A DNA stretch of 64,000 nt. Source: Streptomyces collinus Tu 365 (GTDB lineage: Bacteria > Actinomycetota > Actinomycetes > Streptomycetales > Streptomycetaceae). The notes under the pieces are model-generated. The model saw nothing but the letters and a program-made list of their open reading frames with translations, did not search any database and had not been told where the DNA came from. Where the stretch lies: positions 6,592,170 through 6,656,169 of the forward strand of contig NC_021985.1 of NCBI RefSeq assembly GCF_000444875.1, read 5' to 3'. Both the position numbers and the translations under genes were made by a program. This document shows positions 20,739 through 28,460 of the stretch, one piece after another (position 1 is the first letter of the stretch; every line of letters starts with the position of its first letter).

Positions 20739-21383
20739 ATGACCGCATCCGAGCACGGCCGTACGACCACCGCCCCCGACCCGGCCCGGGTCGACTTCTT
20801 CTTCGACCCCGCCTGCCCCTTCGCCTGGATCACCTCCCGCTGGCTGCTGGAGGTCGAACAGGCCCGCCCGCTCGACCTGCGCTTCCGCGTCATGAGCCTG
20901 TACCTGCACAACACGGGCAACGAACTGCCCGACTGGTACCGGGACCTGGTCGACCGGTCGATCGGCCCGGTGCGGGTCGCCGCGGCCGCCGCCGAACGGC
21001 AGGGCCCGCAGGTGCTGCGCGACCTGTACACCGCCTTCGGCACCCGCATCCACGAACGCGGGCAGAAGGACTTCGACGCGGTGGTCGCCGAGTCGCTGAC
21101 CGAACTCGGGCTCCCGGCCGACCTCGCGGCCGCCGCCCACGACCCGTCGTACGACGACGCGGTGCGCCGCAGTCACGAGGCGGGCGCGGAACCGGACTCC
21201 GGCGGCTACGTCGGCACGCCCACGCTGCACGTCGACGGCACGGTGTGGTTCGGACCCGTACTGCGGGCCGTCCCGCGCGGCGCCGAGGCGGCCGAACTCT
21301 TCGACAGCTTCCGCACGCTGGCCCGCCACCCCGACTTCTTCGAACTCAAGCGCACCCGCACCGGCGGCCTGCGCTTCGACTGA
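20739..21383 (+). CDS. Rv2466c-like mycothiol-dependent nitroreductase family
   Basis: A 214-residue thioredoxin-fold protein with the DsbA-like helical insert. It aligns by eye over its full length with M. tuberculosis Rv2466c: ITSRWLLEV, RVMSLYLHN, GPVRVAAAAA, GTPTLHVDG, FGPVLRAVPRG and the end HPDFFELKRTRT. The active-site motif is CPFA here, whereas Rv2466c has CPWC, so only the attacking Cys is present. Family members reduce disulfides or nitro compounds with mycothiol under oxidative stress. A monothiol mechanism is plausible. ATG 20739 is chosen; TAGCGT lies 7 bases upstream. Confidence 0.88.
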   Translation: MTASEHGRTTTAPDPARVDFFFDPACPFAWITSRWLLEVEQARPLDLRFRVMSLYLHNTGNELPDWYRDLVDRSIGPVRVAAAAAERQGPQVLRDLYTAFGTRIHERGQKDFDAVVAESLTELGLPADLAAAAHDPSYDDAVRRSHEAGAEPDSGGYVGTPTLHVDGTVWFGPVLRAVPRGAEAAELFDSFRTLARHPDFFELKRTRTGGLRFD

Positions 21384-21484
21384 ACCGGTGCCCGGGCGGC
21401 GCGAGTTGGCCGATAACCGCCCCTCGGGAGCCGTGCCGGCAGCACACCCGTGACACATCCGCCGGAACAGACGCAGAGACAAGA

Positions 21485-21531
21485 GCCGTCCGTGGTCCGA
21501 CGTCACAGGGGAACGCCGGACCACGGACGGC
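21485..21531. terminator. 15-bp inverted repeat, probable terminator
   Basis: GCCGTCCGTGGTCCG (21485-21499) is exactly complementary to 21517-21531, with a 17-base loop. It lies 100 bases after the Rv2466c-like gene and 125 bases before the next start. Termination is the simplest reading; a regulatory structure is possible. Confidence 0.55.
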
Positions 21532-21656
21532 CGACGCCCCGGCGTCTCCCGGCGCGGCCCCGCGCCTCCCGCCGTGTCCCGGCTCTGGGAACCCCGGGAC
21601 AAACGCTCCCCGTTGTCCCTAGGGTGAGGCGCGCGGAGAACGGCCGAGGGGGACGG

Positions 21657-23168
21657 ATGACTGTGACGGGGCGACCATTACCGAAGCTGCCGCAGTACCG
21701 CAGGGACTCGGTGACCCGCCGCCTGTGCGCCTCCGCGCACCTCGACGACGCCTTCGCCCGCTACGTCGACCGGGCGCTCACCGGGGACCGCCTCGACGCC
21801 CTCGGGCTCAGCCTCGGCATCAACTTCGTCGCCCTCGCCCGCCACGCCCGGGTCGCCGCCCGCCGCCGCGAGGCCCTCGACAGCCGGCTGGCCCGGCTCG
21901 CGGTGATCGCGATCCTCTCCTTCCTGACCGGGGTGACGGGGGCGGTCAACGGACACTGGTCCCTCGTATGGGTGGCGATTTTCGGCCCTCTCGGCACGTA
22001 CGCGGTGGCCTGGACCCTGGTCCACCGCAAGGAGTCCGTGGGCCGGGACACCGCACGCGAGGTGTTCCAGGCCACCGAGAAGCCCGAGCGGACGGCGCCG
22101 CCCGTCGAGCCCGAGGCCGAGGCCTGGCTCGGCGAGCTGAAACGCGCCAACGTCCTGCCGTACGCGGACGCGGCCGCCCGGACCAACCCCTTCGTCGGCA
22201 GCGGCGCCAAGCTCAAGGAGGTGGTGTGGCAGCCCATCGACGTCAGCAGGCCGGCCGACGCCCCCGGCGGCGGCAAACTCCCGCTGCTCCCCTTCGACGC
22301 CGTCGACCTGCACACCTATGTGGCCCGGCACCTGGAATCCATCGCCGGCCTGCCCGGCCTGCGGGCGCAGAACCGGCTCTACGTCCTCGGCAGCAACGCC
22401 TGCTTCCTGCCCGAGCTGGTGCCCGACCGCACCCGCAGACCGCACGCCCGGATACCCAGCGAACTGGTGCGCGCCGGCCTGGAGAACCCCGGCGCCGGCA
22501 TGCGCACCCACCTCTGCCTGGAACGCATCGGCGAGGGCGGCCGCATGATCGTCTCCATGTACCTGCGGGCCATCCTGCAGCCGCCCAGCCTCACCTGGGA
22601 GGTTGCCGCGTACGTGATACCCCCGCTGGACGGCCGCTTCCTCCGTGTCGACCGGCTGCCGGTGGCCCCCCGCGAACGCTGGTGGAGCCTCGTCCGGTAC
22701 GCCACCGCCCACACCGGCCCGTACCTGCGCGGCTCCCTCGGCCGGGTGCGCGACCGCCGCGCCTGGCGGCGCGACCACGCCCGCGTGCTGGCCCGTGAAC
22801 GCAAGGCGATCGACAAGCAGCACCTCCTGTACGACTACGGCGCCAAGGGCAGCCTGCGCGAGGACCTCGGCGCCTGGGACGCGGCGGGCTACGCCGAGCG
22901 GACCGACGCGCAGGACTTCCTCTTCCGGCTCCAGCAGGGCGTGCTGGTCGCCACGGAACGGTTCCTGGAGGACCACCACGTCGACACCAGCTCCTACGAC
23001 AAGGCCCTTCAGGTCATCAGCACGCAGACCTACAACATCGGTAACGTCAGCGGCCCCAGCATCTTCGGCAACGACGGCACGATCGCCGTGGGCGGTCAGC
23101 AGGGCCCCGGACCCCACGGCGGCCCGGGACCCCACGGCGCCCCGGCGGCCGGCCCGGCCGCACCGTGA
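21657..23168 (+). CDS. Membrane protein with C-terminal Gly/Asn motif
   Basis: A 503-residue protein of no family I recognise. ATG 21657 has GAGGGGGACGG upstream. Two adjoining membrane helices lie at ~80-97 and ~101-122, after a basic, helix-rich N-terminal region. Residues ~140-440 form a long soluble part with strong charge patterning, probably cytoplasmic. At residue 458 it has TYNIGNVSGPSIFGNDGTI, then a Gly/Pro-rich tail. Nearly the same motif opens the next gene's product. Paired motifs of this kind occur in bacterial signalling amyloids and NTPase-linked effectors, so this may be the receptor or effector half of such a pair. Function is not established. Confidence 0.7.
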   Translation: MTVTGRPLPKLPQYRRDSVTRRLCASAHLDDAFARYVDRALTGDRLDALGLSLGINFVALARHARVAARRREALDSRLARLAVIAILSFLTGVTGAVNGHWSLVWVAIFGPLGTYAVAWTLVHRKESVGRDTAREVFQATEKPERTAPPVEPEAEAWLGELKRANVLPYADAAARTNPFVGSGAKLKEVVWQPIDVSRPADAPGGGKLPLLPFDAVDLHTYVARHLESIAGLPGLRAQNRLYVLGSNACFLPELVPDRTRRPHARIPSELVRAGLENPGAGMRTHLCLERIGEGGRMIVSMYLRAILQPPSLTWEVAAYVIPPLDGRFLRVDRLPVAPRERWWSLVRYATAHTGPYLRGSLGRVRDRRAWRRDHARVLARERKAIDKQHLLYDYGAKGSLREDLGAWDAAGYAERTDAQDFLFRLQQGVLVATERFLEDHHVDTSSYDKALQVISTQTYNIGNVSGPSIFGNDGTIAVGGQQGPGPHGGPGPHGAPAAGPAAP

Positions 23169-23220
23169 CCCACGGCCCCAGCACCGGCGGCACCCCCCGA
23201 CCAGGAGTCAGGACAGGACA

Positions 23221-23547
23221 GTGAGCACGTACAACTTCCACGGGAACATCAACGGCCCCGCCCACATGGGCGACCACGGCCGGATCGAGGTCAACGTCCA
23301 CGAACCGGCCACCGAGCCGCTCGTCCGGCTCGCCGAAGGGCTCATCGAGGCGCTGCGCGCCGAGTACCCGGTGCTCGTGCCCCACGGCGAGGCCGTCCAC
23401 GGCGCGCTGATGGAGTCCGTCGGGGACGGCGGCCCGCCCAACCGGGGCCGGATCCGCTCGGCCCTGGAGACCATCAGCATCGGCGCCGCGGCCGGCACCG
23501 CCAGCCTCGCCTTCACCCAGCAGTTCATGCAGGTGCTGGGCCTGTGA
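23221..23547 (+). CDS. Small protein with N-terminal Gly/Asn motif
   Basis: A 108-residue protein from GTG 23221, after AGGACAGGACA. Residues 3-22 read TYNFHGNINGPAHMGDHGRI, matching the C-terminal motif of the upstream product at most positions. The rest is helical: EPLVRLAEGLIEALRAEY, then GRIRSALETISIGAAAGTASLAFTQQFMQVLGL, whose last part is Gly/Ala-rich and hydrophobic and could insert into or lie on a membrane. There are 52 bases between this gene and the previous stop, so they form an operon. No known domain was recognised. It resembles the small motif-bearing proteins of predicted conflict systems. Confidence 0.68.
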   Translation: MSTYNFHGNINGPAHMGDHGRIEVNVHEPATEPLVRLAEGLIEALRAEYPVLVPHGEAVHGALMESVGDGGPPNRGRIRSALETISIGAAAGTASLAFTQQFMQVLGL

Positions 23548-23565
23548 GCCATCCGGGTCCGTGAG

Positions 23566-23599
23566 CCGCGGGGGCCCCGTGCGAGCGGGGCCCCGCGGG
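23566..23599. terminator. Bidirectional terminator hairpin
   Basis: CCGCGGGGGCCCCG pairs with CGGGGCCCCGCGG (one bulged G) around a 6-base loop. It fills the gap between the stops of the small motif protein and the convergent kinase gene. Confidence 0.75.
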
Positions 23600-23602
23600 C
23601 GC

Positions 23603-24940
23603 TCACCCGGCCCGCACCACCGCCCGCACCCCGCCGCCCAGGTCCAGTTCCAGACCCGACCTGAGCGGCACCGTCTGCCCGGGCTCGACCTTCTGCGCGG
23701 TGCCGTCCGAGCGGGTGCCCGTCCAGGTCAGCGCCGACCGGTTGGCGAGACCGAACCGCCCCGGCTGCTTGGGGTGTTCGACCAGCTCCGCCACCAGCGC
23801 GGCGTCCGAGCAGTCGTGCCGGGCCGGCTCGGGCGGCAGATGGTGCTCCTGCACCCGGGCGCCCCGGCGCAGCCGGATGTGGTGCTCGGTGCGCGGCGGG
23901 GGAGTGGTCACCGTCAGCCGCGGCGGCAGCACCAGCGCCGCCCCGCAGCCCCAACAGGCACGCGGCGGCGGGTTCTCGCCAGGCTCGGTCATGTTCTGCC
24001 GCCCGCAGGACGCGCACTCCACCACCGAGTCCAGCACCGCCCGCAGCGCGTCGCGCCACTCCGACTCCCGCACCCGGGCCGCCGGATCGCGCAGCCCGAC
24101 GGTGAACGAGCGCCGGAACAGCTCCTGCAGCCGGCCCGCCGCCGCGTCCCAGGTGGCCAGCACGGTCGCGTGTTCCATCGGGTCCGGCGCGTTGGAGTCG
24201 TCCACGGGGTCGAAGACGAACAGCGGGTCGCGGCCGTACAGCTTGCGCTCCGCCGCCTCGTCCAGGCAGTGGATGCCCAGTTCCCGCCTGCCCTTGAGCG
24301 GGTGGTGGTTCATCAGCAGCATGAACAGCAGCACGGCCAGGGAGTGCAGGTCGGACTGGACGCCGGGCGACGCGCCCGGATCGCCGCGCACCAGCTCCGG
24401 CGCCATGAACTCCATGGTGCCCGAGATCCCGGTCGCGTCCCCCTCCACCACCGCGTTGTCGTTGTCGCAGACCAGCACGTCACCGGTGGCCGGGTCGAAG
24501 AAGATGTTGCCCCAGGAGATGTCCCGGTAGGCGATGCCCCGCGAGTGCAGCGCCTGGTACGCCTCCACCGTGTACAGGCAGGCCGTCAGCAGCGCACGCT
24601 GACTCGTGCGCAGCTGCCGCCGGAACAGGGCCGGAAGCCCCTTGAAGCGGTCCGGGCGCACCCCCATCAGATAGCCGAACGACCCGCGGTGCTCGGGCAC
24701 GTACGCCTCGGGCCACAGGAACCGGTCGTCCGCGAAGTCACGCGCCACCAGCTCCCTGACGATCGCCTGCTGCGCACCGGTCGCACAGGTCGGGTAGTAC
24801 CACTTCAGCGCGCGCTCCCCGTCCGGGGTGCGCACCCGGTACACCTCGCCCTGCCCACCGGCGCCGAGCAGGCCGACGACCTCGACCCCGTCACCGTTCT
24901 CCGCCGGCAGGCGCGTCCCGCCGTCGAGCATGCCGCTCAT
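23603..24940 (-). CDS. Protein kinase with Zn-ribbon tail (TerY-P triad)
   Basis: A 445-residue protein. Residues ~22-300 are a protein kinase: GAGGQGEVY glycine loop, ALKWYY with the ATP Lys, YRDISWGNIFF catalytic loop (Tyr in place of His in HRD), CDNDNA at the DFG position, and MAPEL. Catalytic Asp, Asn and Lys remain, so it is probably active. A zinc ribbon follows (CASC, then CWGC near 315-340). The C-terminal ~70 residues (GLANRSALTWTG, LELDLGGGVRAVV) look like a beta-sandwich resembling FHA. Kinase, PP2C and vWA genes adjoining in this way form the TerY-phosphorylation triad of predicted stress and conflict operons. ATG 24940 directly abuts the PP2C stop. Confidence 0.85.
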   Translation of the reverse strand: MSGMLDGGTRLPAENGDGVEVVGLLGAGGQGEVYRVRTPDGERALKWYYPTCATGAQQAIVRELVARDFADDRFLWPEAYVPEHRGSFGYLMGVRPDRFKGLPALFRRQLRTSQRALLTACLYTVEAYQALHSRGIAYRDISWGNIFFDPATGDVLVCDNDNAVVEGDATGISGTMEFMAPELVRGDPGASPGVQSDLHSLAVLLFMLLMNHHPLKGRRELGIHCLDEAAERKLYGRDPLFVFDPVDDSNAPDPMEHATVLATWDAAAGRLQELFRRSFTVGLRDPAARVRESEWRDALRAVLDSVVECASCGRQNMTEPGENPPPRACWGCGAALVLPPRLTVTTPPPRTEHHIRLRRGARVQEHHLPPEPARHDCSDAALVAELVEHPKQPGRFGLANRSALTWTGTRSDGTAQKVEPGQTVPLRSGLELDLGGGVRAVVRAG

Positions 24941-25903
24941 CTACGTCTCCGTCTCCGTCTCCGTCTTGGGTTCGTCCGGCTCCGCGGCACCGGCCGCCAC
25001 CGCGGTGGACTCCCCGTTCCCGCCGGCCTCGGCCTCGGCCTCGGCCCCGGCCGGTTCCGGGGCGTCCCGCGCGAAACGCAGGGCCGCCGCCAGCGTCGTG
25101 TCGTCGCCCGAATGGCGCGCCGCCTCGGCCAGCCACCGGGGCAGCACCTCGCGGACGCCCGCGCCGCCCTCCCCGGCCAGCCGCCCCGCCAGGCCCTCGA
25201 CGAACGACCGGTAGCCGTCGGCCGAGGCGAAGCTCTTGGACAGCCCGTCCGTGGAGAGCACCACCAGGCGCGGGGTGCGCGCCTCCTCGAACACCGGCGC
25301 CCAGTGCATCCGCACCGACCGCCAGGCGTCCCGCCCGCACAGCGACTCCGTCTCGTCGCCCAGGTCCTCCTCGGCGGGCGCCAGCGGCCGGCTCAGCGTG
25401 CCGTCGTGCTCCACCACCGCGAGGTCGCCGTCACCGATCTGCCAGGCCACGAACAGCCAGGGCATGAGCACGGCACCGATCAGCGTCGTGCCGTACAGCA
25501 CCACCTTCTCCTCGGTCCCCGGCTCCCGGGACGCCTCCTCGACGACCGGGCGGTTGCGGTCCCAGTGCCCGAGCGCGGCCTGCCGCCACTCGTGCACCAG
25601 AGCGCGCGGGAAGTCGTCCCGGGCGTACGTCATCAGCCGGGACAGCCGACCCGGCCCCTGGCAGTCGGCGGCCGCCCGGCCGAAGTGCTCGGCCAGCCCC
25701 ATGAACCGGTCCACGGCGAACCGCGCGCCCAGCTCGCTGCGCGCGTGCGCCGCCGAGCCGTGCCCGTCCGCCACCGCGAGGAGCAGCGGGCTCTCACCGG
25801 TGCCCGCGCCCCGGCACTCGTACCAGTCCTGGTTGCGCCGCTTGTTGACGCCCTGGACGCTGTCGGCCAGCGTCTCCCACCGTCGCACCCCGAGCGTCAC
25901 CAC
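24941..25903 (-). CDS. PP2C-type protein phosphatase (TerY-P triad)
   Basis: A 320-residue PPM/PP2C Ser/Thr phosphatase. Motifs: GVNKRRNQDWY, LAVADGHGSAAHARSE (metal-binding Asp and Gly), WQIGDGDLAVV, LSTDGLSKS and HSGDDTTLAAAL (metal-binding Asp). The C-terminal tail is acidic and repetitive (Ala-Glu and Thr-Glu dipeptides from a CTCCGT repeat) and probably disordered. Two GTG codons (25903 and 25900) overlap the vWA stop, the second as GTGA, so translation is coupled. It probably reverses phosphorylation by the neighbouring kinase on shared targets, such as the vWA protein or the GTPases. Confidence 0.88.
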   Translation of the reverse strand: MVTLGVRRWETLADSVQGVNKRRNQDWYECRGAGTGESPLLLAVADGHGSAAHARSELGARFAVDRFMGLAEHFGRAAADCQGPGRLSRLMTYARDDFPRALVHEWRQAALGHWDRNRPVVEEASREPGTEEKVVLYGTTLIGAVLMPWLFVAWQIGDGDLAVVEHDGTLSRPLAPAEEDLGDETESLCGRDAWRSVRMHWAPVFEEARTPRLVVLSTDGLSKSFASADGYRSFVEGLAGRLAGEGGAGVREVLPRWLAEAARHSGDDTTLAAALRFARDAPEPAGAEAEAEAGGNGESTAVAAGAAEPDEPKTETETET

Positions 25904-26595
25904 ACGTCGTCGTCATCGTCGTCGTCCAGCACCGGCGGCGCGTACGGCTGCTTCACCATCGTCGCGGCCGTACCGGAGGCGTCACCCGCGACCGGCTGGG
26001 AGGCCGCCTTCACGGCCGCCGTGGAGGCCCACCGGATGGCGGCGGCCAGCTGTTTGGGGCTGTTGGCGTCCAGCGGCTGGAGTTCGGGGTTGCCGAGGAA
26101 CTCCTGCAGCACTCCGCGGTCCGCGTCCGAGCCGATCGCGATGGCGACCCGCACCGCCTTGCGGCCCCACGGGGTGGCGTCGACGGCCTTCAGGCCCTCC
26201 CGCCAGTCGTCGGTGGGCCCCCCGTCGGAGACCAGGGCGAGCACCGGCTTCAGCGCCCGCTGCGGCATCGGCGGGGACTGCAGCTCACGCGCCACCAGGT
26301 GCAGCGCCTCACCGAGGTTGGTCATGCCGTCGACCTGCACGTCCTGCCAGGTGAAGTCGTCCACCGGGACCGGTGTCCGGTGGTGCCACTGCGCGGTGGT
26401 GGAGAACGTGACGGTGCGCAGCAGCAGTTGTGCGGCCGGGTTGTCGTGGGCCACCGCCCGCATCTCCGGAACGGCCTCCCTGATCGCGTAGTTCAGCCTC
26501 GCGATCTTGTCGCCCTGCATCGAGTACGAGCAGTCGAGCAGCCAGATGAAGTGGACCGGCCGGTTGGCCATGGGCCCGCCGGGAATGTCGCTCAC
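25897..26595 (-). CDS. TerY-like vWA domain protein
   Basis: A 232-residue stand-alone von Willebrand A domain with a complete MIDAS: DCSYSM (DxSxS), GMTNLGEAL (Thr) and SDGGPTDDW (Asp). It resembles TerY of the tellurite/stress operons: short, cytoplasmic, and flanked by PP2C and kinase genes. The C-terminus is a poly-Asp run. GTG 26595 follows GGAAAGGAACC. Such vWA proteins are thought to act as metal-dependent scaffolds whose assembly is set by phosphorylation. No terB, terC, terD or terZ gene is nearby, so a tellurite role is not implied. Confidence 0.85.
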   Translation of the reverse strand: MSDIPGGPMANRPVHFIWLLDCSYSMQGDKIARLNYAIREAVPEMRAVAHDNPAAQLLLRTVTFSTTAQWHHRTPVPVDDFTWQDVQVDGMTNLGEALHLVARELQSPPMPQRALKPVLALVSDGGPTDDWREGLKAVDATPWGRKAVRVAIAIGSDADRGVLQEFLGNPELQPLDANSPKQLAAAIRWASTAAVKAASQPVAGDASGTAATMVKQPYAPPVLDDDDDDDVW

Positions 26596-26673
26596 GCCGT
26601 GGTTCCTTTCCGTGGACAGGTGTCGTGCGGGTGGGGTGCGCGGGTGCGCGCACCCGCGGGGGAGAGCCGGGGG

Positions 26674-26793
26674 TCAGCGCAGCAGCAGCCACGCGGTGCC
26701 GCCGAGGGCCGCCGCCGCCAGGACCATCGCGGTGACGAAGAGGCCCGCCAGCACCCGCCGGGCCCGTGCGACCGATGGGGTCACCTGGTTCAT
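26674..26793 (-). CDS. 39-residue single-pass membrane peptide
   Basis: A 39-residue protein: a basic head (MNQVTPSVARARR) then one strong membrane helix (VLAGLFVTAMVLAAAALGG) ending WLLLR. ATG 26793 overlaps the stop of the upstream GTPase gene as ATGA, which supports real, coupled translation. The positive-inside rule puts the N-terminus in the cytoplasm. No family is recognised. Its place between a membrane-anchored GTPase and TerY suggests a small partner or regulator of the membrane complex, but this is inferred only from position. Confidence 0.6.
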   Translation of the reverse strand: MNQVTPSVARARRVLAGLFVTAMVLAAAALGGTAWLLLR

Positions 26794-28460
26794 GCCGGGC
26801 TGTACCTCCCCTCGTGGCCCTGGTTCGCCCCGTCGGGCCGCCGCCGCGGCCGGCCCGGCCGGCGCCCGCCACCGGCCGGGCCGCTCAGCGGGCCGGTGCG
26901 CAGCCCCGAGGCCGCCAGCAGCCACAGCACCGGCTCGGCGGCCCGCCGCTGTTCGCTCTCCAGCGGCCCGGTGCCGGTGGCCGCGTGCGCGCTGACGGCC
27001 CAGTAGCGGGCCGCCCGGAAGTCGTGGCCGAGCGCCCGGACCAGGGGGCCGAGGCCCACGTCGGCCAGCCAGTCCTCGATCCGCGCACCCGGCACCGGCA
27101 GCGAGGTGAGCCGGTCGAGCACGTCCCGTTTGGTGACCACGGTGGCCACCGGCAGCCGGGACCGCCGGCCGGTGAGCGCCGCCAGCTCTCCGGTGAGCCG
27201 CTGGTACGTCTCCCAGGGGCCCTGCGCCGAGGGCCGGGCCCGATCCGCCCGCTCGGTGTCCGCCGGGCCCAGCCGGCCGCGCACCCGTGGATCGGCCAGG
27301 GCGTCGGCCACCAGGATCACCCCGTCCGTGTGCGCCAGGTACCCCTGGGCGCGCACCCGTCCGGCGTCGCTCACCGACTCGCCCATCGGGTCGTACAGGT
27401 ACAGCAGCCGGCGCCTGCGGCCCCGGGCCACGGTCAGCATCAGGGCGCGCGGCTGGCCGCCGGTCGTGGCGTGCGCCCAACCGGTGCGGTTCAGCTCCTG
27501 GTGGAGGCCGGTGCGGACGCGCTGGTCGTCCACGGTGGCGTACTCCACCCGCAGTTCGCCCTGTCGCGCCCACGAGTGCAGCCCCTCGACCATGGCCGCC
27601 ATCAGCATCGTCTTGCCCGAGGAGGTGCCGCCGACCAGCGGGGTGTGCACCACCGGCATGGTCCCCGCCGCCCGGGGCAGGAACCGCTCGCAGCGCGGGC
27701 ACAGCGCCGTGAGCCGCCCGCGGCCCAGCGGCCGGGAGGCGGGCAGCCGGTGCCCGCACCGGCACACGTGCCACAGCACGCCGTACCGCCCGGGCCGCAA
27801 CTCGGCATGGTTCTCACCGCAGTTCGGGCAGCGGTGCAGGGCCAGCGGGACCGGCGCGTAGCAGCCGGGGTGCGGGCACCTGACCCGGACACCCCGCAGC
27901 AGCAGCCAGCCACGCTCCAGGGCGCGCAGCACCGGTACGGCGGCGGCCCACCCCAGCCACACCACGGCCAGCAGCAGCCCGAACAGCGCCAGCACCACGC
28001 CGAGGAGCAGCGCCGCCAGCACGGCCCCGGCCGGCGCGCCCACGGCGGTGCCGGGCGCGACGAACACCATCAGCAGCAGCCGGTAGAGCGGTGCGGTGGG
28101 ACGCCGGCCGGAGGGCCGGCACCCGTGGAACAGGTTCCTGACGGCTCCCCGCAGCCACCGGTCGCGCAGCGTGGACCACACCGTCCGCGGCACCGCGGCC
28201 GCGGCGGACCCGGCGTCCGCCCACGCCTGTCGCCACCAGTAGGCCGGGTGCGCGGGCTCACCGCCGCCGACCTTGGCCAGCCGCCAGTCGGGGAGGCCGG
28301 GCTGCCAGGGCCCGGTCCGCCGCCAGGCGGCCGCAAGGCCCCGCCCGAGGAACTCCCCCAGTGTGCGCAGCCCGCACACCGCGGCGGCCACCACCGCGGT
28401 CCAGCCGAGCAGGAGGACCAGCGCGAGCTGCGCGCCGCCCTCGGCCGCGTCCGCCTTCAC
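26790..28460 (-). CDS. Membrane-anchored TRAFAC GTPase (DO-GTPase2-like)
   Basis: 556 residues from GTG 28460, overlapping the GAP1 stop as GTGA. Membrane segments: ~10-30 (LALVLLLGWTAVVAAAVCGL) and a long hydrophobic stretch at ~130-170 (AGAVLAALLLGVVLALFGLLL). Two zinc-finger-like units follow (CPHPGC/CPNC and CRC/CPRC). Then comes a GTPase domain: P-loop GGTSSGKTML, switch II YLYDPMGE, and TKRD for guanine recognition. It matches the double-GTPase pairing (DO-GTPase1/2) described for predicted conflict systems. The soluble partner is encoded two genes upstream. The P-loop is intact, so it should bind and hydrolyse GTP at the membrane. Confidence 0.8.
   Translation of the reverse strand: MKADAAEGGAQLALVLLLGWTAVVAAAVCGLRTLGEFLGRGLAAAWRRTGPWQPGLPDWRLAKVGGGEPAHPAYWWRQAWADAGSAAAAVPRTVWSTLRDRWLRGAVRNLFHGCRPSGRRPTAPLYRLLLMVFVAPGTAVGAPAGAVLAALLLGVVLALFGLLLAVVWLGWAAAVPVLRALERGWLLLRGVRVRCPHPGCYAPVPLALHRCPNCGENHAELRPGRYGVLWHVCRCGHRLPASRPLGRGRLTALCPRCERFLPRAAGTMPVVHTPLVGGTSSGKTMLMAAMVEGLHSWARQGELRVEYATVDDQRVRTGLHQELNRTGWAHATTGGQPRALMLTVARGRRRRLLYLYDPMGESVSDAGRVRAQGYLAHTDGVILVADALADPRVRGRLGPADTERADRARPSAQGPWETYQRLTGELAALTGRRSRLPVATVVTKRDVLDRLTSLPVPGARIEDWLADVGLGPLVRALGHDFRAARYWAVSAHAATGTGPLESEQRRAAEPVLWLLAASGLRTGPLSGPAGGGRRPGRPRRRPDGANQGHEGRYSPA

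Noticed and set aside
23603..26595. Tellurite resistance operon
   Set aside because: Only the TerY-like vWA with its kinase and phosphatase is present. There is no TerB, TerC, TerD/E or TerZ, and the partners are double-GTPase proteins.
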